DNA from: Albidovulum sediminicola | GTDB taxonomy: Bacteria; Pseudomonadota; Alphaproteobacteria; Rhodobacterales; Rhodobacteraceae | Length of the DNA: 64,000 nt | Direction: 5' to 3' | NCBI RefSeq assembly: GCF_025751575.1 | Contig: NZ_JAOWLA010000008.1 | Coordinates: 62,001-126,000 of the forward strand | Position numbers and translations under genes: made by a program | The notes under the pieces: model-generated | Told to the model about the DNA's origin: nothing | The model's input: only the letters and a program-made list of their open reading frames with translations | The model's database searches: none | Shown: in pieces, positions 39,989-49,303 of the stretch | How positions within the stretch are numbered: the stretch's first letter is position 1 | How the letters are laid out: every line of letters begins with the position of its first letter

Positions 39989-41247
39989 GCGCCGGCCCCG
40001 GCCTTGGCCAGAAGTGCGGCGCCAAAGGCCGCCTCGCTCGATTGCGGCGCCTCCATGCGAACGCCCAGCCTGCGTTCCCGGATCCGGGTCCAGACCGGGT
40101 TTTGCGCCCCGCCGCCGACCGACCGGACCGAACGCAGGGGCGGCGCGCCAAGCTCGGCCAAACGGCGAAATGCCAGCGCCTCGACCCCGGCCACGCCTTC
40201 GAAAAGCGCCTTCAGAAACTCCGCGCGGCTTTCAGGCCGGGGATCGGTACGCGGCGCAAGAAGCGGGTCCGCGACCGGGAACCGCTCCCCGGGTTTGGGC
40301 AGCGGGTAATAGTCTAGGCCGGTGTCGGTTTCGGGGTCGATCTCGGGCGTCAGCGCCGTCATCTCCTCGGCGGTGAAATGCGCAAGAAGCGCCGCGCCGC
40401 CCGAATTCGATGCCCCGCCGGCCAGCCATTTGCCAAGAATGCGGTGGCTGTAGATGCCATATTCCGGCGCGAAGATCGGTTTGTCCGACAGGATCTTGAT
40501 GGTCAGCGTCGTGCCCAGCGCGCTGACCCCGTCCCCGGCCTCGGACGCGCCAGTTGCCAGGAACGAGGCGCAACCATCCGTCGTCCCCGCCATCAGCAAC
40601 GTGTCGGAAGGGAGGCCAAAGGCCGCCGCGGCATCGGCGGTAATCGGCCCGGCCGGCATGCCGGGCTCCGACACCGGGGGCAAGAGCGAGATGTCTAAAC
40701 CCGTCTCGGCGATCCAGCGTGGCCATTCGGCGGACACCGGATCGTAGCCGGTCTTCAGGGCGTTGTTGGCGTCGCTGACAAACCGCCCCGAGAGGTTGAA
40801 GGCGATCCAGTCGGCCTGGTGCAGGATAGCGGCGGGTCTCAGGCGTTGGAACAGGATGGCTCGCGCCAGCCCGCTTGTCGGTCCGTGCGCGGCGCTGGAG
40901 GCGGGCGCGTGGCGGGCGATCGCCTCCAGCACCGCGTTGTCCGGGCAGGCATCGTTATACATCAGCCCGTCTGAGAGTGGCACCCCGCGGGGATCGACCG
41001 GAACCATGGTGCCCGAGGTGCCATCGACGGCGACCGCGCGCACGCGCGCACGCTCGACGCCCTCAAGCGCGCCGCCCAAGGCGGCCTCGGCCGCCTGCCA
41101 CCAGATCGCGGGGGCGCGGTGATTGCTGCCAAAGTCGCTCATCGCCGCCTTCGCGGTACCGTGGACGCGACCGTCGCCGTCGATCACGATCGCCCGGGCC
41201 CCGGAGGTCCCCAGATCAATCCCGACGAACAGATCTCTATCCGGCAT
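39985..41247 (-). CDS. FGGY carbohydrate kinase, D-ribulokinase-like
   Basis: A 420-residue kinase: N-terminal phosphate loop FVGIDLGTSGARAIVIDGDG, AVDGTSGTMVPVDPRG, LMAGTTDGCASFLATG, C-terminal VRSVGGGAQNPVWTRIRERR. It is shorter than EryA/XylB and resembles the plant/cyanobacterial D-ribulokinase type. Overlaps the aldolase gene by 11 bp. Likely substrate is a ketopentose or ketotetrose; with the class II aldolase it could form a kinase-aldolase pair. Confidence 0.87.
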   Translation of the reverse strand: MPDRDLFVGIDLGTSGARAIVIDGDGRVHGTAKAAMSDFGSNHRAPAIWWQAAEAALGGALEGVERARVRAVAVDGTSGTMVPVDPRGVPLSDGLMYNDACPDNAVLEAIARHAPASSAAHGPTSGLARAILFQRLRPAAILHQADWIAFNLSGRFVSDANNALKTGYDPVSAEWPRWIAETGLDISLLPPVSEPGMPAGPITADAAAAFGLPSDTLLMAGTTDGCASFLATGASEAGDGVSALGTTLTIKILSDKPIFAPEYGIYSHRILGKWLAGGASNSGGAALLAHFTAEEMTALTPEIDPETDTGLDYYPLPKPGERFPVADPLLAPRTDPRPESRAEFLKALFEGVAGVEALAFRRLAELGAPPLRSVRSVGGGAQNPVWTRIRERRLGVRMEAPQSSEAAFGAALLAKAGAGA

Positions 41248-42283
41248 TGAGCGCCTGCCGGTATTTCTCCGCGTCCCAGTTGGTCAGTTCCTGATCCTGT
41301 TCGGCCGTCAGATGGGTGACAGCGGCCCCCTTTTCCAGCCGCGACAACACGTCGCCCAGGCATCGCACCAAGGCCCGCGCGCCCGAACTGGCGTCACTGC
41401 GAACCAGCGCCCCTGTCTCCGGTACCAGCAGGAAGACCGGCGGCGGAAACCCTTCCGCAAGCCGTCGGTCGACTGCCTGTCGCGGCGCCTCCCCGGCGTT
41501 CAGGGTCGCGGCACCGGGGCCGCAAAAGATCACGTGATCAGGGTAAAGGCTTCCTGCCGTGGCCAGTTCGCACAGCTGCGGCACCTGCGCGACAATATGC
41601 AAAGGGTGCCCCACCGGCAACGGCTCGAACCCGTCCCCGGCGCGCGCGGCAAGCTTTGCCGTGTCGATCGGTGGTTGGGTGAGCGGATCGGCCCTGAGCG
41701 CCGCGACCACGGCCAGCAATAGCTCCTCGACCGCCTCTACGGTGTCGGCGGCGACGATCAGGCCGTGATTGCCAAGCACGATGACATCCGTCTTGGGTCC
41801 GCGCGTCTGCCGCACAAGCGCCGCAAGCTGGGCGCCGGGCTTCACATAGGGCACAAAGGCCCAGTCGAAGGCCGACAGGCGGCGGGCGAGCGCTTGCTCG
41901 GCATCCGCGCAGATTGCCAGCGCGATGGTGTTGACGCAATGGACATGCACGACCACGGCCTGCGGGAAGACCGCGTGAAGCGAGGTCTCGATCGAGGGTC
42001 GCAAGCCGTCCTTATCCAAGGCGAATTCGGCGGGCTGGTCCGCCCGCGCGGCGCCTTCGGCCAAAGCCGCGCGCATGCCCGGCAGGTCACAGGCGACAAA
42101 GACATCGCGATCGAGAGCGTCGGCCAGAAGCGTGCCCGAGGCCTTGATCCACATGACGTCGCCGTCCTTGATCGAGGTATTTCCGCCGGCCGCCTGTATC
42201 AGCAGCGGGTCCGCCCCGATCCGGGCGGACAGGTCGGCCAGGCGGGCAAGTCCCTCGGGTCGCGTCCGTTGTGCGGGGTTCAT
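41237..42283 (-). CDS. Class II aldolase/adducin-domain protein (RhaD N-terminal type)
   Basis: A 348-residue protein from ATG 42283, overlapping the GlpD stop (ATGA). LLIQAAGGNTSIKDGDVMWI, KASGTLLADA, zinc ligands in VVHVHCVNTIALAI and VIVLGNHGLIVAADT. This version resembles the aldolase half of the bifunctional rhamnulose-phosphate aldolase/alcohol dehydrogenases, but the dehydrogenase half is absent. It would cleave a ketose phosphate to dihydroxyacetone phosphate and an aldehyde. Confidence 0.83.
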   Translation of the reverse strand: MNPAQRTRPEGLARLADLSARIGADPLLIQAAGGNTSIKDGDVMWIKASGTLLADALDRDVFVACDLPGMRAALAEGAARADQPAEFALDKDGLRPSIETSLHAVFPQAVVVHVHCVNTIALAICADAEQALARRLSAFDWAFVPYVKPGAQLAALVRQTRGPKTDVIVLGNHGLIVAADTVEAVEELLLAVVAALRADPLTQPPIDTAKLAARAGDGFEPLPVGHPLHIVAQVPQLCELATAGSLYPDHVIFCGPGAATLNAGEAPRQAVDRRLAEGFPPPVFLLVPETGALVRSDASSGARALVRCLGDVLSRLEKGAAVTHLTAEQDQELTNWDAEKYRQALNAG

Positions 42284-43788
42284 GCGCTGCGGGCCTCCCG
42301 GTTTGAGGCGAACCAGGCCTCGAACGCCGCGATCTGGCTCTGGGACATGTGCAGGCGGTGCTTGGTCCGGCGCCAGAGGATGTCTTCCGCGCTTTCGGCC
42401 CATTCGTGGTCGACAAGATAGCGCACCTCGGCCTCATAAAGCTGCGGGCCAAAGTTTTGGCCCAGGTCGGAAAGGCCCTTGGCCCCGCCGATCAGCGCCC
42501 GGGTCCGGGTGCCGTAAAGGCGTGCATAATGCCGGGCGAGGTGCCGCGGCAACCAGGGATATTCCTGCGCCAACGCCTCCAGGAACAACGGCACGTCGGC
42601 GTTGTCGATGTCTCCGCCCGGCAGATGGGCCTTCGCCGTCCAATCGGCGCCCATGTTCGGGAAGGTCGCCTTCAGGCGCTGCACGCCGTGCTCGGCCAGC
42701 TTTCGGAAGGTCGTGATCTTGCCGCCGAAGATGTTCAGAAGCGGCGCGCCGCCCGCCGTGTCGAGGTCGAACACATAGTCGCGCGTCACGGCAGAGGGGT
42801 TACCCTGCCCGTCGTCATAAAGCGGCCGGACGCCGGAGAAACTGGTCAGCACATCCTCCCGCCTCAAGGCCTGCTTGAAGTAGCGGTTCACGGTGGCGAT
42901 CAGGTAGGCGATTTCATCCTCACCGGCCGCAACATCCTCGGGCGCGCCGTCGTAGGGGATATCCGTCGTGCCGATCAGCGCCTTGTCGCCCTCGTAGGGG
43001 TTGATGAAGATGACGCGCTTGTCGGTATTCTGAACGAGATAGGCCTGCGCCCCCTCCCAGAACTTCGGAACGATGATGTGGCTTCCCTTGACCAGGCGCA
43101 CGTTGCGGCGGCTGTTGGAGCCGGCGACCCGGTTGATGATGTCGTTGACCCAAGGTCCGCCGGCGTTCACCAGGGCCCGCGCCATCACGATGCGCGACGC
43201 GCCGGTTCGTGTGTCGGTCATCTCGACCTTCCACAAGTCGCCCTCGCGCCGGGCCAGGGTGCAGGCCGTGCGCGTCAGGACCTTCGCCCCCCGTTCGGCC
43301 GCGTCCAGCGCGTTCAGGATCACGAGGCGTGCATCGTCCACCCAGCAGTCGGAGTATTCGAAGCCCTTGGTGTAGGCGTCCTTGATCGGCGCGCCCTCGG
43401 GATCGCGGCGCAGGTCAAGCGTCCGCGTCCCCGGCAGCCGTTTGCGCCCGCCGAGATGATCGTACAGAAACAGCCCCAGCCGCACGAGCCACGCGGGGCG
43501 ATCCTGTGGCGAATGCGGCAGCACGAAGCGCATGGGCCAGATGATGTGCGGCGCGCTTTCCAGAAGCACCTCGCGCTCAATCAGGGCCTCGCGCACCAAC
43601 CGGAACTCGTAATATTCCAGGTAGCGCAGCCCGCCATGCACGAGCTTTCCGGAGCGGGACGAGGTGCCCTGAGCCAGGTCGTCCTTTTCACACAGGATCA
43701 CCGATAGCCCGCGACCGGCTGCGTCCCGCGCGATGCCCGCGCCATTGATGCCGCCGCCGATGATGAAAAGATCGACCGTTTCGGTCAT
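42280..43788 (-). CDS. GlpD-family FAD polyol-phosphate dehydrogenase (EryB-like)
   Basis: A 502-residue GlpD-type flavoprotein: FAD loop LFIIGGGINGAGIARDAAGR, LCEKDDLAQGTSSRSGKLVH, HGGLRYLEYYEFRLVREALI, GTTDIPYDGAPEDVAAGEDE, and C-terminal LLNIFGGKITTFRKLAEHGV. Members oxidise glycerol-3-phosphate; EryB of Brucella oxidises erythritol phosphate. Placement inside an EryA/C/D-like operon favours EryB, but aerobic GlpD is not excluded by sequence. It acts at the inner membrane and passes electrons to quinone. Confidence 0.87.
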   Translation of the reverse strand: MTETVDLFIIGGGINGAGIARDAAGRGLSVILCEKDDLAQGTSSRSGKLVHGGLRYLEYYEFRLVREALIEREVLLESAPHIIWPMRFVLPHSPQDRPAWLVRLGLFLYDHLGGRKRLPGTRTLDLRRDPEGAPIKDAYTKGFEYSDCWVDDARLVILNALDAAERGAKVLTRTACTLARREGDLWKVEMTDTRTGASRIVMARALVNAGGPWVNDIINRVAGSNSRRNVRLVKGSHIIVPKFWEGAQAYLVQNTDKRVIFINPYEGDKALIGTTDIPYDGAPEDVAAGEDEIAYLIATVNRYFKQALRREDVLTSFSGVRPLYDDGQGNPSAVTRDYVFDLDTAGGAPLLNIFGGKITTFRKLAEHGVQRLKATFPNMGADWTAKAHLPGGDIDNADVPLFLEALAQEYPWLPRHLARHYARLYGTRTRALIGGAKGLSDLGQNFGPQLYEAEVRYLVDHEWAESAEDILWRRTKHRLHMSQSQIAAFEAWFASNREARSA

Positions 43789-44435
43789 GCGCTTTCTCCC
43801 CTGGCCTTGGCTCCGTAGGATTTGAAGCCCTGCGCCGTCTCCGCGATCTGCTCATCGCTAAGAACGTGCGCGCCGCCGATCAAGAGGCTGTGGAAGTGCT
43901 GATGGGCCAGCGCCTCAAGCTCATTCGCGAGCCAGAGCGCCTTGGTCAGGTTTTCGCCCCCCACCACCATTCCGTGGTTGGCCATGAGGCATCCAGCGCG
44001 GTTTTTCAGCGCCGCCAGGACCGCGGCCGATAGTTCGGGCGTCCCGTAGGTCGCGTAATCGCTGCAACGGATTTCGGAACCGCCAAAAGCCGCGATCATG
44101 TAATGGACGGCGGGGATGGATTTCCGTGCGACCGCCAGGGCCGTGCACCACTGTGCATGCGTGTGAACGACGGCGTTCATCTCGGGACGCGCATTCAGGA
44201 TATCGCGGTGGAACCGCCATTCGACGGACGGCGCCAGTGGCCCCTCCCACTCCCCGTCTCCTGCAAGCGGCATGCGGGCGATGTCGTTCGGCAGGATGTC
44301 GCGCGGCGGCACACCGGAAGGCGTGATCAGCATGTGCTCGCCATCCCGGACCGAGATATTGCCGGACGCGCCCCGGTTGAGCCCGCTGTCCACAAGCGCC
44401 ACCATTGCGGCGCAGATATCTTCTCGATGTGCCAT
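43785..44435 (-). CDS. Class II aldolase, L-fuculose-phosphate aldolase-like
   Basis: A 216-residue FucA/AraD-type zinc aldolase: SGLNRGASGNISVRDGEHML, SVEWRFHRDILNARPEMNAV (catalytic Glu), VVHTHAQWCTALAVARKSIP (zinc HxH), CLMANHGMVVGG (third zinc His). It cleaves a ketose-1-phosphate into dihydroxyacetone phosphate and an aldehyde, or epimerises a ketopentose phosphate. A second class II aldolase in one operon implies more than one substrate. ATGA overlap with eryB-like gene. Confidence 0.9.
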   Translation of the reverse strand: MAHREDICAAMVALVDSGLNRGASGNISVRDGEHMLITPSGVPPRDILPNDIARMPLAGDGEWEGPLAPSVEWRFHRDILNARPEMNAVVHTHAQWCTALAVARKSIPAVHYMIAAFGGSEIRCSDYATYGTPELSAAVLAALKNRAGCLMANHGMVVGGENLTKALWLANELEALAHQHFHSLLIGGAHVLSDEQIAETAQGFKSYGAKARGESA

Positions 44436-45475
44436 CAGCAGGGGTTCCTTGCGGGCTCGCCGGCAAGGAACCGGCGCACCTCTTCGGCAGCCTGTTCGGC
44501 GGCAAAGGTAACCGTGCGCACCGAGGCGCCGGCGATATGCGGCGTCAGGGTCACGTTCGGCAGTTGGAGAAGCGGCCAGTCCGCCGGCACCGGCTCGACC
44601 GCGAAAGTCTCCAGCATCGCGCCGCCAAGGTGCCCGGACTGCAACGCCTGGCAGAGTGCGTCATAGTCGCAAAGCGGCCCGCGCGCGGTGTTGAGAAACA
44701 GGGCCCCTAGCTTCATTCTGGCGAAGGCCCCGGCATTCATCATGTTCCGGGTCTCTTCCGTGACACGAGGATGCAGGCTGACGATATCGGACTCCGCGAG
44801 CAGCCGGTCGAGAGACACCAGCTCCACGCCCCCTGCCGCGTCCTCCGGCGCAAGCTGCACATAGGGATCGGTAACCAGCACCTTCGCACCGAAGGCCCGC
44901 AGCAGTTTCACGACCTTGGTGCCGATGTTGCCATAGCCGATCACACCGATGGTCAGTTCATTCAACTCGCGGCCCGTGACATCCGCACGGTAAAGATCGC
45001 CGCGCCATTCGCCCCTTCTTAGCGCCTCGTGACCCTCGGTGATCTTGCGGCTGAGCGCTATCATCGCGCCGATGGTGAATTCCGCCACCGCGCTGGCGTT
45101 GCGCCCCGGCGTATTGACGACCAGAACCCCGTGATCGCGCGCCGCCTTCATGTCGATATTGACCGGGCCGCCGCGCGACACCGCGATCATCTTCAGATTG
45201 GGCAGGCGCTCAAACATGACGCGCGACATCGGCGCAAGTTGCGTCACGAGGATCTCGGCATCGCCAACGAATTCGCAGACATCATCTGCGGTGCCAAAGT
45301 ATTCCTTCAGCCCGTCCATGCCCGCGACCGCGTAACCATGCTCCATCGGTTCGTCGGGCCAGTTGTCCTTGCGGGTGCGGGTCGCAATCTGTGGGCCGCA
45401 GGCCTCGATCAACTTGGTCTCGAAAACCTCGGGTAACATGAAGTGATCGCCGATGATGGCAACTTGCCTAGCCAT
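44435..45475 (-). CDS. D-2-hydroxyacid dehydrogenase family (SerA/GyaR-like)
   Basis: A 346-residue NAD-dependent enzyme from ATG 45475. Substrate-loop Arg region KMIAVSRGGPVNIDMKAARD, Rossmann loop IGVIGYGNIGTKVVKLLRAF, catalytic Arg in LFLNTARGPLCDYDAL, Glu in GGAMLETFAVEPVP, His in LTPHIAGASV. It would interconvert a 2-hydroxyacid and 2-oxoacid, for example glycolate or glycerate from an aldehyde released by the aldolases. Starts inside the end of the FGGY gene. Confidence 0.87.
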   Translation of the reverse strand: MARQVAIIGDHFMLPEVFETKLIEACGPQIATRTRKDNWPDEPMEHGYAVAGMDGLKEYFGTADDVCEFVGDAEILVTQLAPMSRVMFERLPNLKMIAVSRGGPVNIDMKAARDHGVLVVNTPGRNASAVAEFTIGAMIALSRKITEGHEALRRGEWRGDLYRADVTGRELNELTIGVIGYGNIGTKVVKLLRAFGAKVLVTDPYVQLAPEDAAGGVELVSLDRLLAESDIVSLHPRVTEETRNMMNAGAFARMKLGALFLNTARGPLCDYDALCQALQSGHLGGAMLETFAVEPVPADWPLLQLPNVTLTPHIAGASVRTVTFAAEQAAEEVRRFLAGEPARNPC

Positions 45476-47042
45476 TTGATCCGTCCTGTCTTTTCGAAAG
45501 GGCACTCCAGACCGGCTGCAAGGCCAGCCGGGTGTCCCTGTAGGTGGGATAAAGTCGCGCATAGGTGCGAACGGTGACCGGGTCCGGCGCTTCGGCGGCG
45601 CCGAGTTGAGGGACGACCCAGTCGGCGATGCAGGCCTCCATGTCAGGATAGGCGCCAATCGCAACCGCAGACATCATGGCCGCCCCGGCGGCGCCGGCCT
45701 CCTCGCGCGACGAAACACGGGTGGGCGCGCCGATGGCCGCGGAAAGGATGCCCCGCAGGCCGGCGGAGCGTGCGGCACCGCCGGTCAGGCGAACCTCGGC
45801 CGGCATCTCGCCCATCGCGGCGTAGCAGTCATGCGCGGCAAGGCCCAATCCCTCGATCACGGCGCGGATCAGGTCCGGGAACCGGTGCCCGATGCTGAGG
45901 CCCACGAGGCTCGCCCGTGCCGCGCTGTCGATGAAGGGCCCGCGTTCGCCAGCATCGGAGATATAGGGGTGGTAAAGGATCTGCCCCGGCGTCGATGCCG
46001 CCAACCAGCCCTCGATGCGGCCGATCAGTTCGGACTGCGAAACCGTGCCGCCCATTTCGGCCACCAAGTCTCCGGCCAGTTGCAGGGCCCAGTCAATGTT
46101 CAGCGTTGCCGCCATGTTGGACTGGATTTGCGCGACCATGCCGGGCATCGGCAGAAGCATCACATAACCGGTGCGGTCCTCGTTCAGATGCACATCCTCG
46201 GCCCGTCGCGCGCGCATGTGCATCCCGGTCGATCCGATGATGGTGCAGCCCGCCGATCCCCCATCCGGCGTGTGGATGCCAGCGCCAAGCGCAGTACAGG
46301 CCACATCGACATAGCCGAGGCTGACCGGCGTGCCCGCAAGCAGTCCGGTCTCTTCCGCTGCGGCCTCGGTCAAGGCGTGCGTCACCTGCGTTCCGTCCAC
46401 GATCTCGGGCAAAAGGGCCCTGCGCCCTGTCAGACCCAGCGTATCGATAACCGCCTCGTCATATCGACGGGTGCGGAAATCGCCGAAGGTAAATGTGGCC
46501 TCACAGGGATCGGTGACGCGCTGTCCGGTCAGGTTCAGGTAGAGCCAGTCCTTGGCGTGCAGCGACACTTCGGCGCGATCCAGAAGCTCGGGCGTCGTCG
46601 CCTGCATCTGCGCCAGCTGCGCGCCCATCTGGCAGGCGTTCAGCCCGGTGCCCGTCGCCTCGAACCGTGCCCGGTCCGAGGGCCGGCTGCGCATCTCACG
46701 CACGAGCGCCGCCGCCCTCGCGTCGAGCCAGAGCCAACCATCGGTGACGGGCACGTTCCCGGCCCCGACAAGCCATGTGCCATCACCTTGCGCCGTCACG
46801 GCGATGCCTGCCGTCCGCCGGGCCAGATCCGGCACCTTCTCCGCGAGGTCCCGCAGCGTTCGTGCGCAATCGGCCCAGGTCTGGCCAAGCGGCTGGAACG
46901 CGGCCCCGTCGGGCCGCATGGTGTAACGGTTTGGAACCGACGCGACCCCGATCTGGCGCCCGCCGAGCTCAAACGCAACGGATTTGATGACCGAGGTTCC
47001 GGCATCGATCCCGATGAGGATGTCGCGCCCGGAGGGTTGCAT
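45468..47042 (-). CDS. FGGY polyol kinase, erythritol kinase (EryA)-like
   Basis: A 524-residue FGGY kinase from ATG 47042: ILIGIDAGTSVIKSVAFELG, AVTAQGDGTWLVGAGNVPVT, DGWLWLDARAAALVREMRS, C-terminal EVRLTGGAARSAGLRGILSA. Length and the QGDGTWLV block fit erythritol/xylitol-type kinases such as EryA rather than glycerol kinase. It phosphorylates the imported polyol for the EryB-like dehydrogenase. Overlaps the ABC ATPase stop by 1 base. Confidence 0.83.
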   Translation of the reverse strand: MQPSGRDILIGIDAGTSVIKSVAFELGGRQIGVASVPNRYTMRPDGAAFQPLGQTWADCARTLRDLAEKVPDLARRTAGIAVTAQGDGTWLVGAGNVPVTDGWLWLDARAAALVREMRSRPSDRARFEATGTGLNACQMGAQLAQMQATTPELLDRAEVSLHAKDWLYLNLTGQRVTDPCEATFTFGDFRTRRYDEAVIDTLGLTGRRALLPEIVDGTQVTHALTEAAAEETGLLAGTPVSLGYVDVACTALGAGIHTPDGGSAGCTIIGSTGMHMRARRAEDVHLNEDRTGYVMLLPMPGMVAQIQSNMAATLNIDWALQLAGDLVAEMGGTVSQSELIGRIEGWLAASTPGQILYHPYISDAGERGPFIDSAARASLVGLSIGHRFPDLIRAVIEGLGLAAHDCYAAMGEMPAEVRLTGGAARSAGLRGILSAAIGAPTRVSSREEAGAAGAAMMSAVAIGAYPDMEACIADWVVPQLGAAEAPDPVTVRTYARLYPTYRDTRLALQPVWSALSKRQDGSNG

Positions 47043-48190
47043 CAGGCCAGCTCCTGGCCGTGGCTCATCGCCATTCCGGTTTCGGCATCGAAGACATGAA
47101 GATCGTTGGGCCGGATCTCGACCGCGATGGTCTCCCCTTCGGACAGCACCGCCCGGTCGTGTTCCACCAGAACGATCGACTTGCCTGCGAAAGATGCGGC
47201 AATATGGCTTTGGTCGCCAAGCCACTGGTTCGCCACGACTTGCGCCGCAGCCCCCTGCGCCGCGCGATGGACGGCGTAGGGGCGAACACCGATGACCACA
47301 TCGCGCTTGCCCAGCATCCGCTCGCGCACAGGCTGCGCAAAATCGCTCTCTGCGTAGATCAGGTCCAGTCCCGCGCGCAGGTCGCCCCGCGTATCGCCGC
47401 GCAGATCAATGTGCAGCTTGCCGCCTGCCGCCGTGACCGACGCCGGGAAGACGTTCATCGGCGGCTCGCCCACGAAGGTTCCGGTGAAGAGGTTGGCAGG
47501 CCGCTCCTTGATCTCCTCGGGGCTCGCGTATTGCTGCAACACGCCCCCCTCCATGACGGCGATCCGGTCGGCCAGCGCGTTGGCCTCGGTCTGGTCATGG
47601 GTCACGAGGATCGCCGTCAGCCCGCGTTCCTTGATGTAGTACTTGATCCGGCCCCTCAACAGCGTCCTCAGCTGCGGCTCAAGCTGCCCCATGGGTTCGT
47701 CCAGAAGATGCAGGTCCGCATCCCGGATAAGCGCGCGGGCAAGCGATGCCCGCTGTTGCTGACCACCTGAGATGGATGAGGGGAAGCGGTCGAGAATACT
47801 CGTTATCTCAAGCATCTCCGAAACTTCGGCCACGCGCTTGGTGACCTCGCTTTCCGGCAGCCGCGCGGCCTTGAGCGCAAAGGCGATGTTATCGCGCACG
47901 GTGACGGTCGGATAAAGCGAATAACCCTCGAACGCCATCGCGACGTTGCGCTTGACCGGAGGCAGGTTCTGTACCTCGCGCCCGCTCAGGAAGACCTTGC
48001 CGCGCGAGACCGCCTCGAAGCCAGCGACCATGCGCAGGGTCGAGGTCTTGCCGCAGCCTGATGACCCCAGAAGCGCGATGATCTCGCCCTTCTCGACCTC
48101 CAGGTTGATGTTCTTCACCGCGGCGACGCCGTGGTCGAGCGGCCCGTAATACTTGTCGACGTTCACCAGCCGAAGCATTGCGTCGCTCAT
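47042..48190 (-). CDS. ABC transporter ATP-binding protein (polyol uptake)
   Basis: A 382-residue carbohydrate-type (UgpC/MalK class) ATPase. Walker A LLGSSGCGKTSTLR, Q-loop MAFEGYSLYP (Glu where Gln is usual), signature SISGGQQQRASLARALIRDA, Walker B LHLLDEPMGQLEPQLR, H-loop VTHDQTEAN, then a TOBE-like domain. Catalytic Glu is present but the D-loop reads MGQLE rather than SNLD. Acts as one half of a heterodimer with the next gene. Confidence 0.92.
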   Translation of the reverse strand: MSDAMLRLVNVDKYYGPLDHGVAAVKNINLEVEKGEIIALLGSSGCGKTSTLRMVAGFEAVSRGKVFLSGREVQNLPPVKRNVAMAFEGYSLYPTVTVRDNIAFALKAARLPESEVTKRVAEVSEMLEITSILDRFPSSISGGQQQRASLARALIRDADLHLLDEPMGQLEPQLRTLLRGRIKYYIKERGLTAILVTHDQTEANALADRIAVMEGGVLQQYASPEEIKERPANLFTGTFVGEPPMNVFPASVTAAGGKLHIDLRGDTRGDLRAGLDLIYAESDFAQPVRERMLGKRDVVIGVRPYAVHRAAQGAAAQVVANQWLGDQSHIAASFAGKSIVLVEHDRAVLSEGETIAVEIRPNDLHVFDAETGMAMSHGQELA

Positions 48191-49299
48191 GCCACGTCCT
48201 CCTGAAGACCGTTATGTGTGCTCGGGGCGATCCGCGCGCCGCTTTCCCGATCGAAAAGAAGCGCTTGCCCGGCGTCCACCAAAAGATAGGCGCGCCCCCT
48301 GCTCGGTCCCGGACTGCCCGCCGGGCGGGAGACCATGATCTCGCGCTTGCGGGCGGTCAGCGCCAGGGTCACCGTCTTTTCGTTCAGCGGCGTCTCGGTT
48401 TCGACCTCGACGGGGATGGCACCCGGGGTGCCTTCCGGGACGAAATGCAGCGCCTCGGGGCGCAGGCCAAGAACGCAGTCCGTGCCGATCGTCGCCTCGA
48501 AGCCCGCCGCCATCTCAATCGGCGTGTCCGAGAGGTTGACCACGACGCCGTTCGCGCCGCGCTCCGGTCTCACGGACAGAAGGTTGATGACCGGATCGCC
48601 GAAAAGCCGCGCGATCTCGATATTCGCGGGGCGCAGGTAGATATCCTCCGGCGTTCCGATCTGCTGGATCCCATGGTTGGACATGACGGCGATCCGGTGC
48701 CCCAGCGCCATCGCCTCCTTGTAGTCCTGCGTAACGTAGATGACCGTCGCGTTCTGGTCCTTGAGAAGCCGGGGGAGTTCAAGCCGCATCTCGAAGCGCA
48801 GCTTTGCGTCAACGTTGCGCAGCGGGTCGTCGAGCAAAAGGATCGACGGCTGCGCGGCCAGCGCCCGGGCCAGGGCGGTGCGCTGCTTCTGGCCGTTCGA
48901 CAGTTCCTTGGGCTTGTGATGAAGGACATGGTCGATCTTCAGCAGCTTCGCCACCTGGTCGACCGTTTGCCGCATCACCGATTTCGACTGCCGCCGCGCC
49001 GTCAACGGCGAGGCGATGTTGGCGAAGGCGTCCATATGCGGAAACAGAGCGAAGTTCTGGAAGGCCATGCCGATGCCCCGATCCTCGGGCTCCACGCCAT
49101 CCATGTTCACGCCGTTCACCCAGATCTCGCCCGCTTCCGGCTCGATCACGCCCGCGATCAGGCGCAGCAGAACCGTCTTGCCCGCCCCCGACGGCCCGAA
49201 CAGGACGAGCGTTTCGCCCGTATCGACCGAGAGTGAGACGCCGTCCAGAACGGTATCCGTCTTGAACGATTTCTCGATGTTTTTCAGAGATATGGTCAT
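48187..49299 (-). CDS. ABC transporter ATP-binding protein with Walker B Asp
   Basis: A 370-residue ATPase from ATG 49299. Walker A LFGPSGAGKTVLLR, Q-loop MAFQNFALFPHM, signature ELSNGQKQRTALARALAAQP, Walker B LLLDDPLRNVDAKLR, where Asp replaces the catalytic Glu, and switch VTQDYKEAMALG, where Gln replaces the H-loop His. This subunit is expected to be hydrolysis-poor, so the pair with the preceding ATPase is asymmetric. ATGA overlap with it. Confidence 0.9.
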   Translation of the reverse strand: MTISLKNIEKSFKTDTVLDGVSLSVDTGETLVLFGPSGAGKTVLLRLIAGVIEPEAGEIWVNGVNMDGVEPEDRGIGMAFQNFALFPHMDAFANIASPLTARRQSKSVMRQTVDQVAKLLKIDHVLHHKPKELSNGQKQRTALARALAAQPSILLLDDPLRNVDAKLRFEMRLELPRLLKDQNATVIYVTQDYKEAMALGHRIAVMSNHGIQQIGTPEDIYLRPANIEIARLFGDPVINLLSVRPERGANGVVVNLSDTPIEMAAGFEATIGTDCVLGLRPEALHFVPEGTPGAIPVEVETETPLNEKTVTLALTARKREIMVSRPAGSPGPSRGRAYLLVDAGQALLFDRESGARIAPSTHNGLQEDVA

Positions 49300-49303
49300 C
49301 GTT

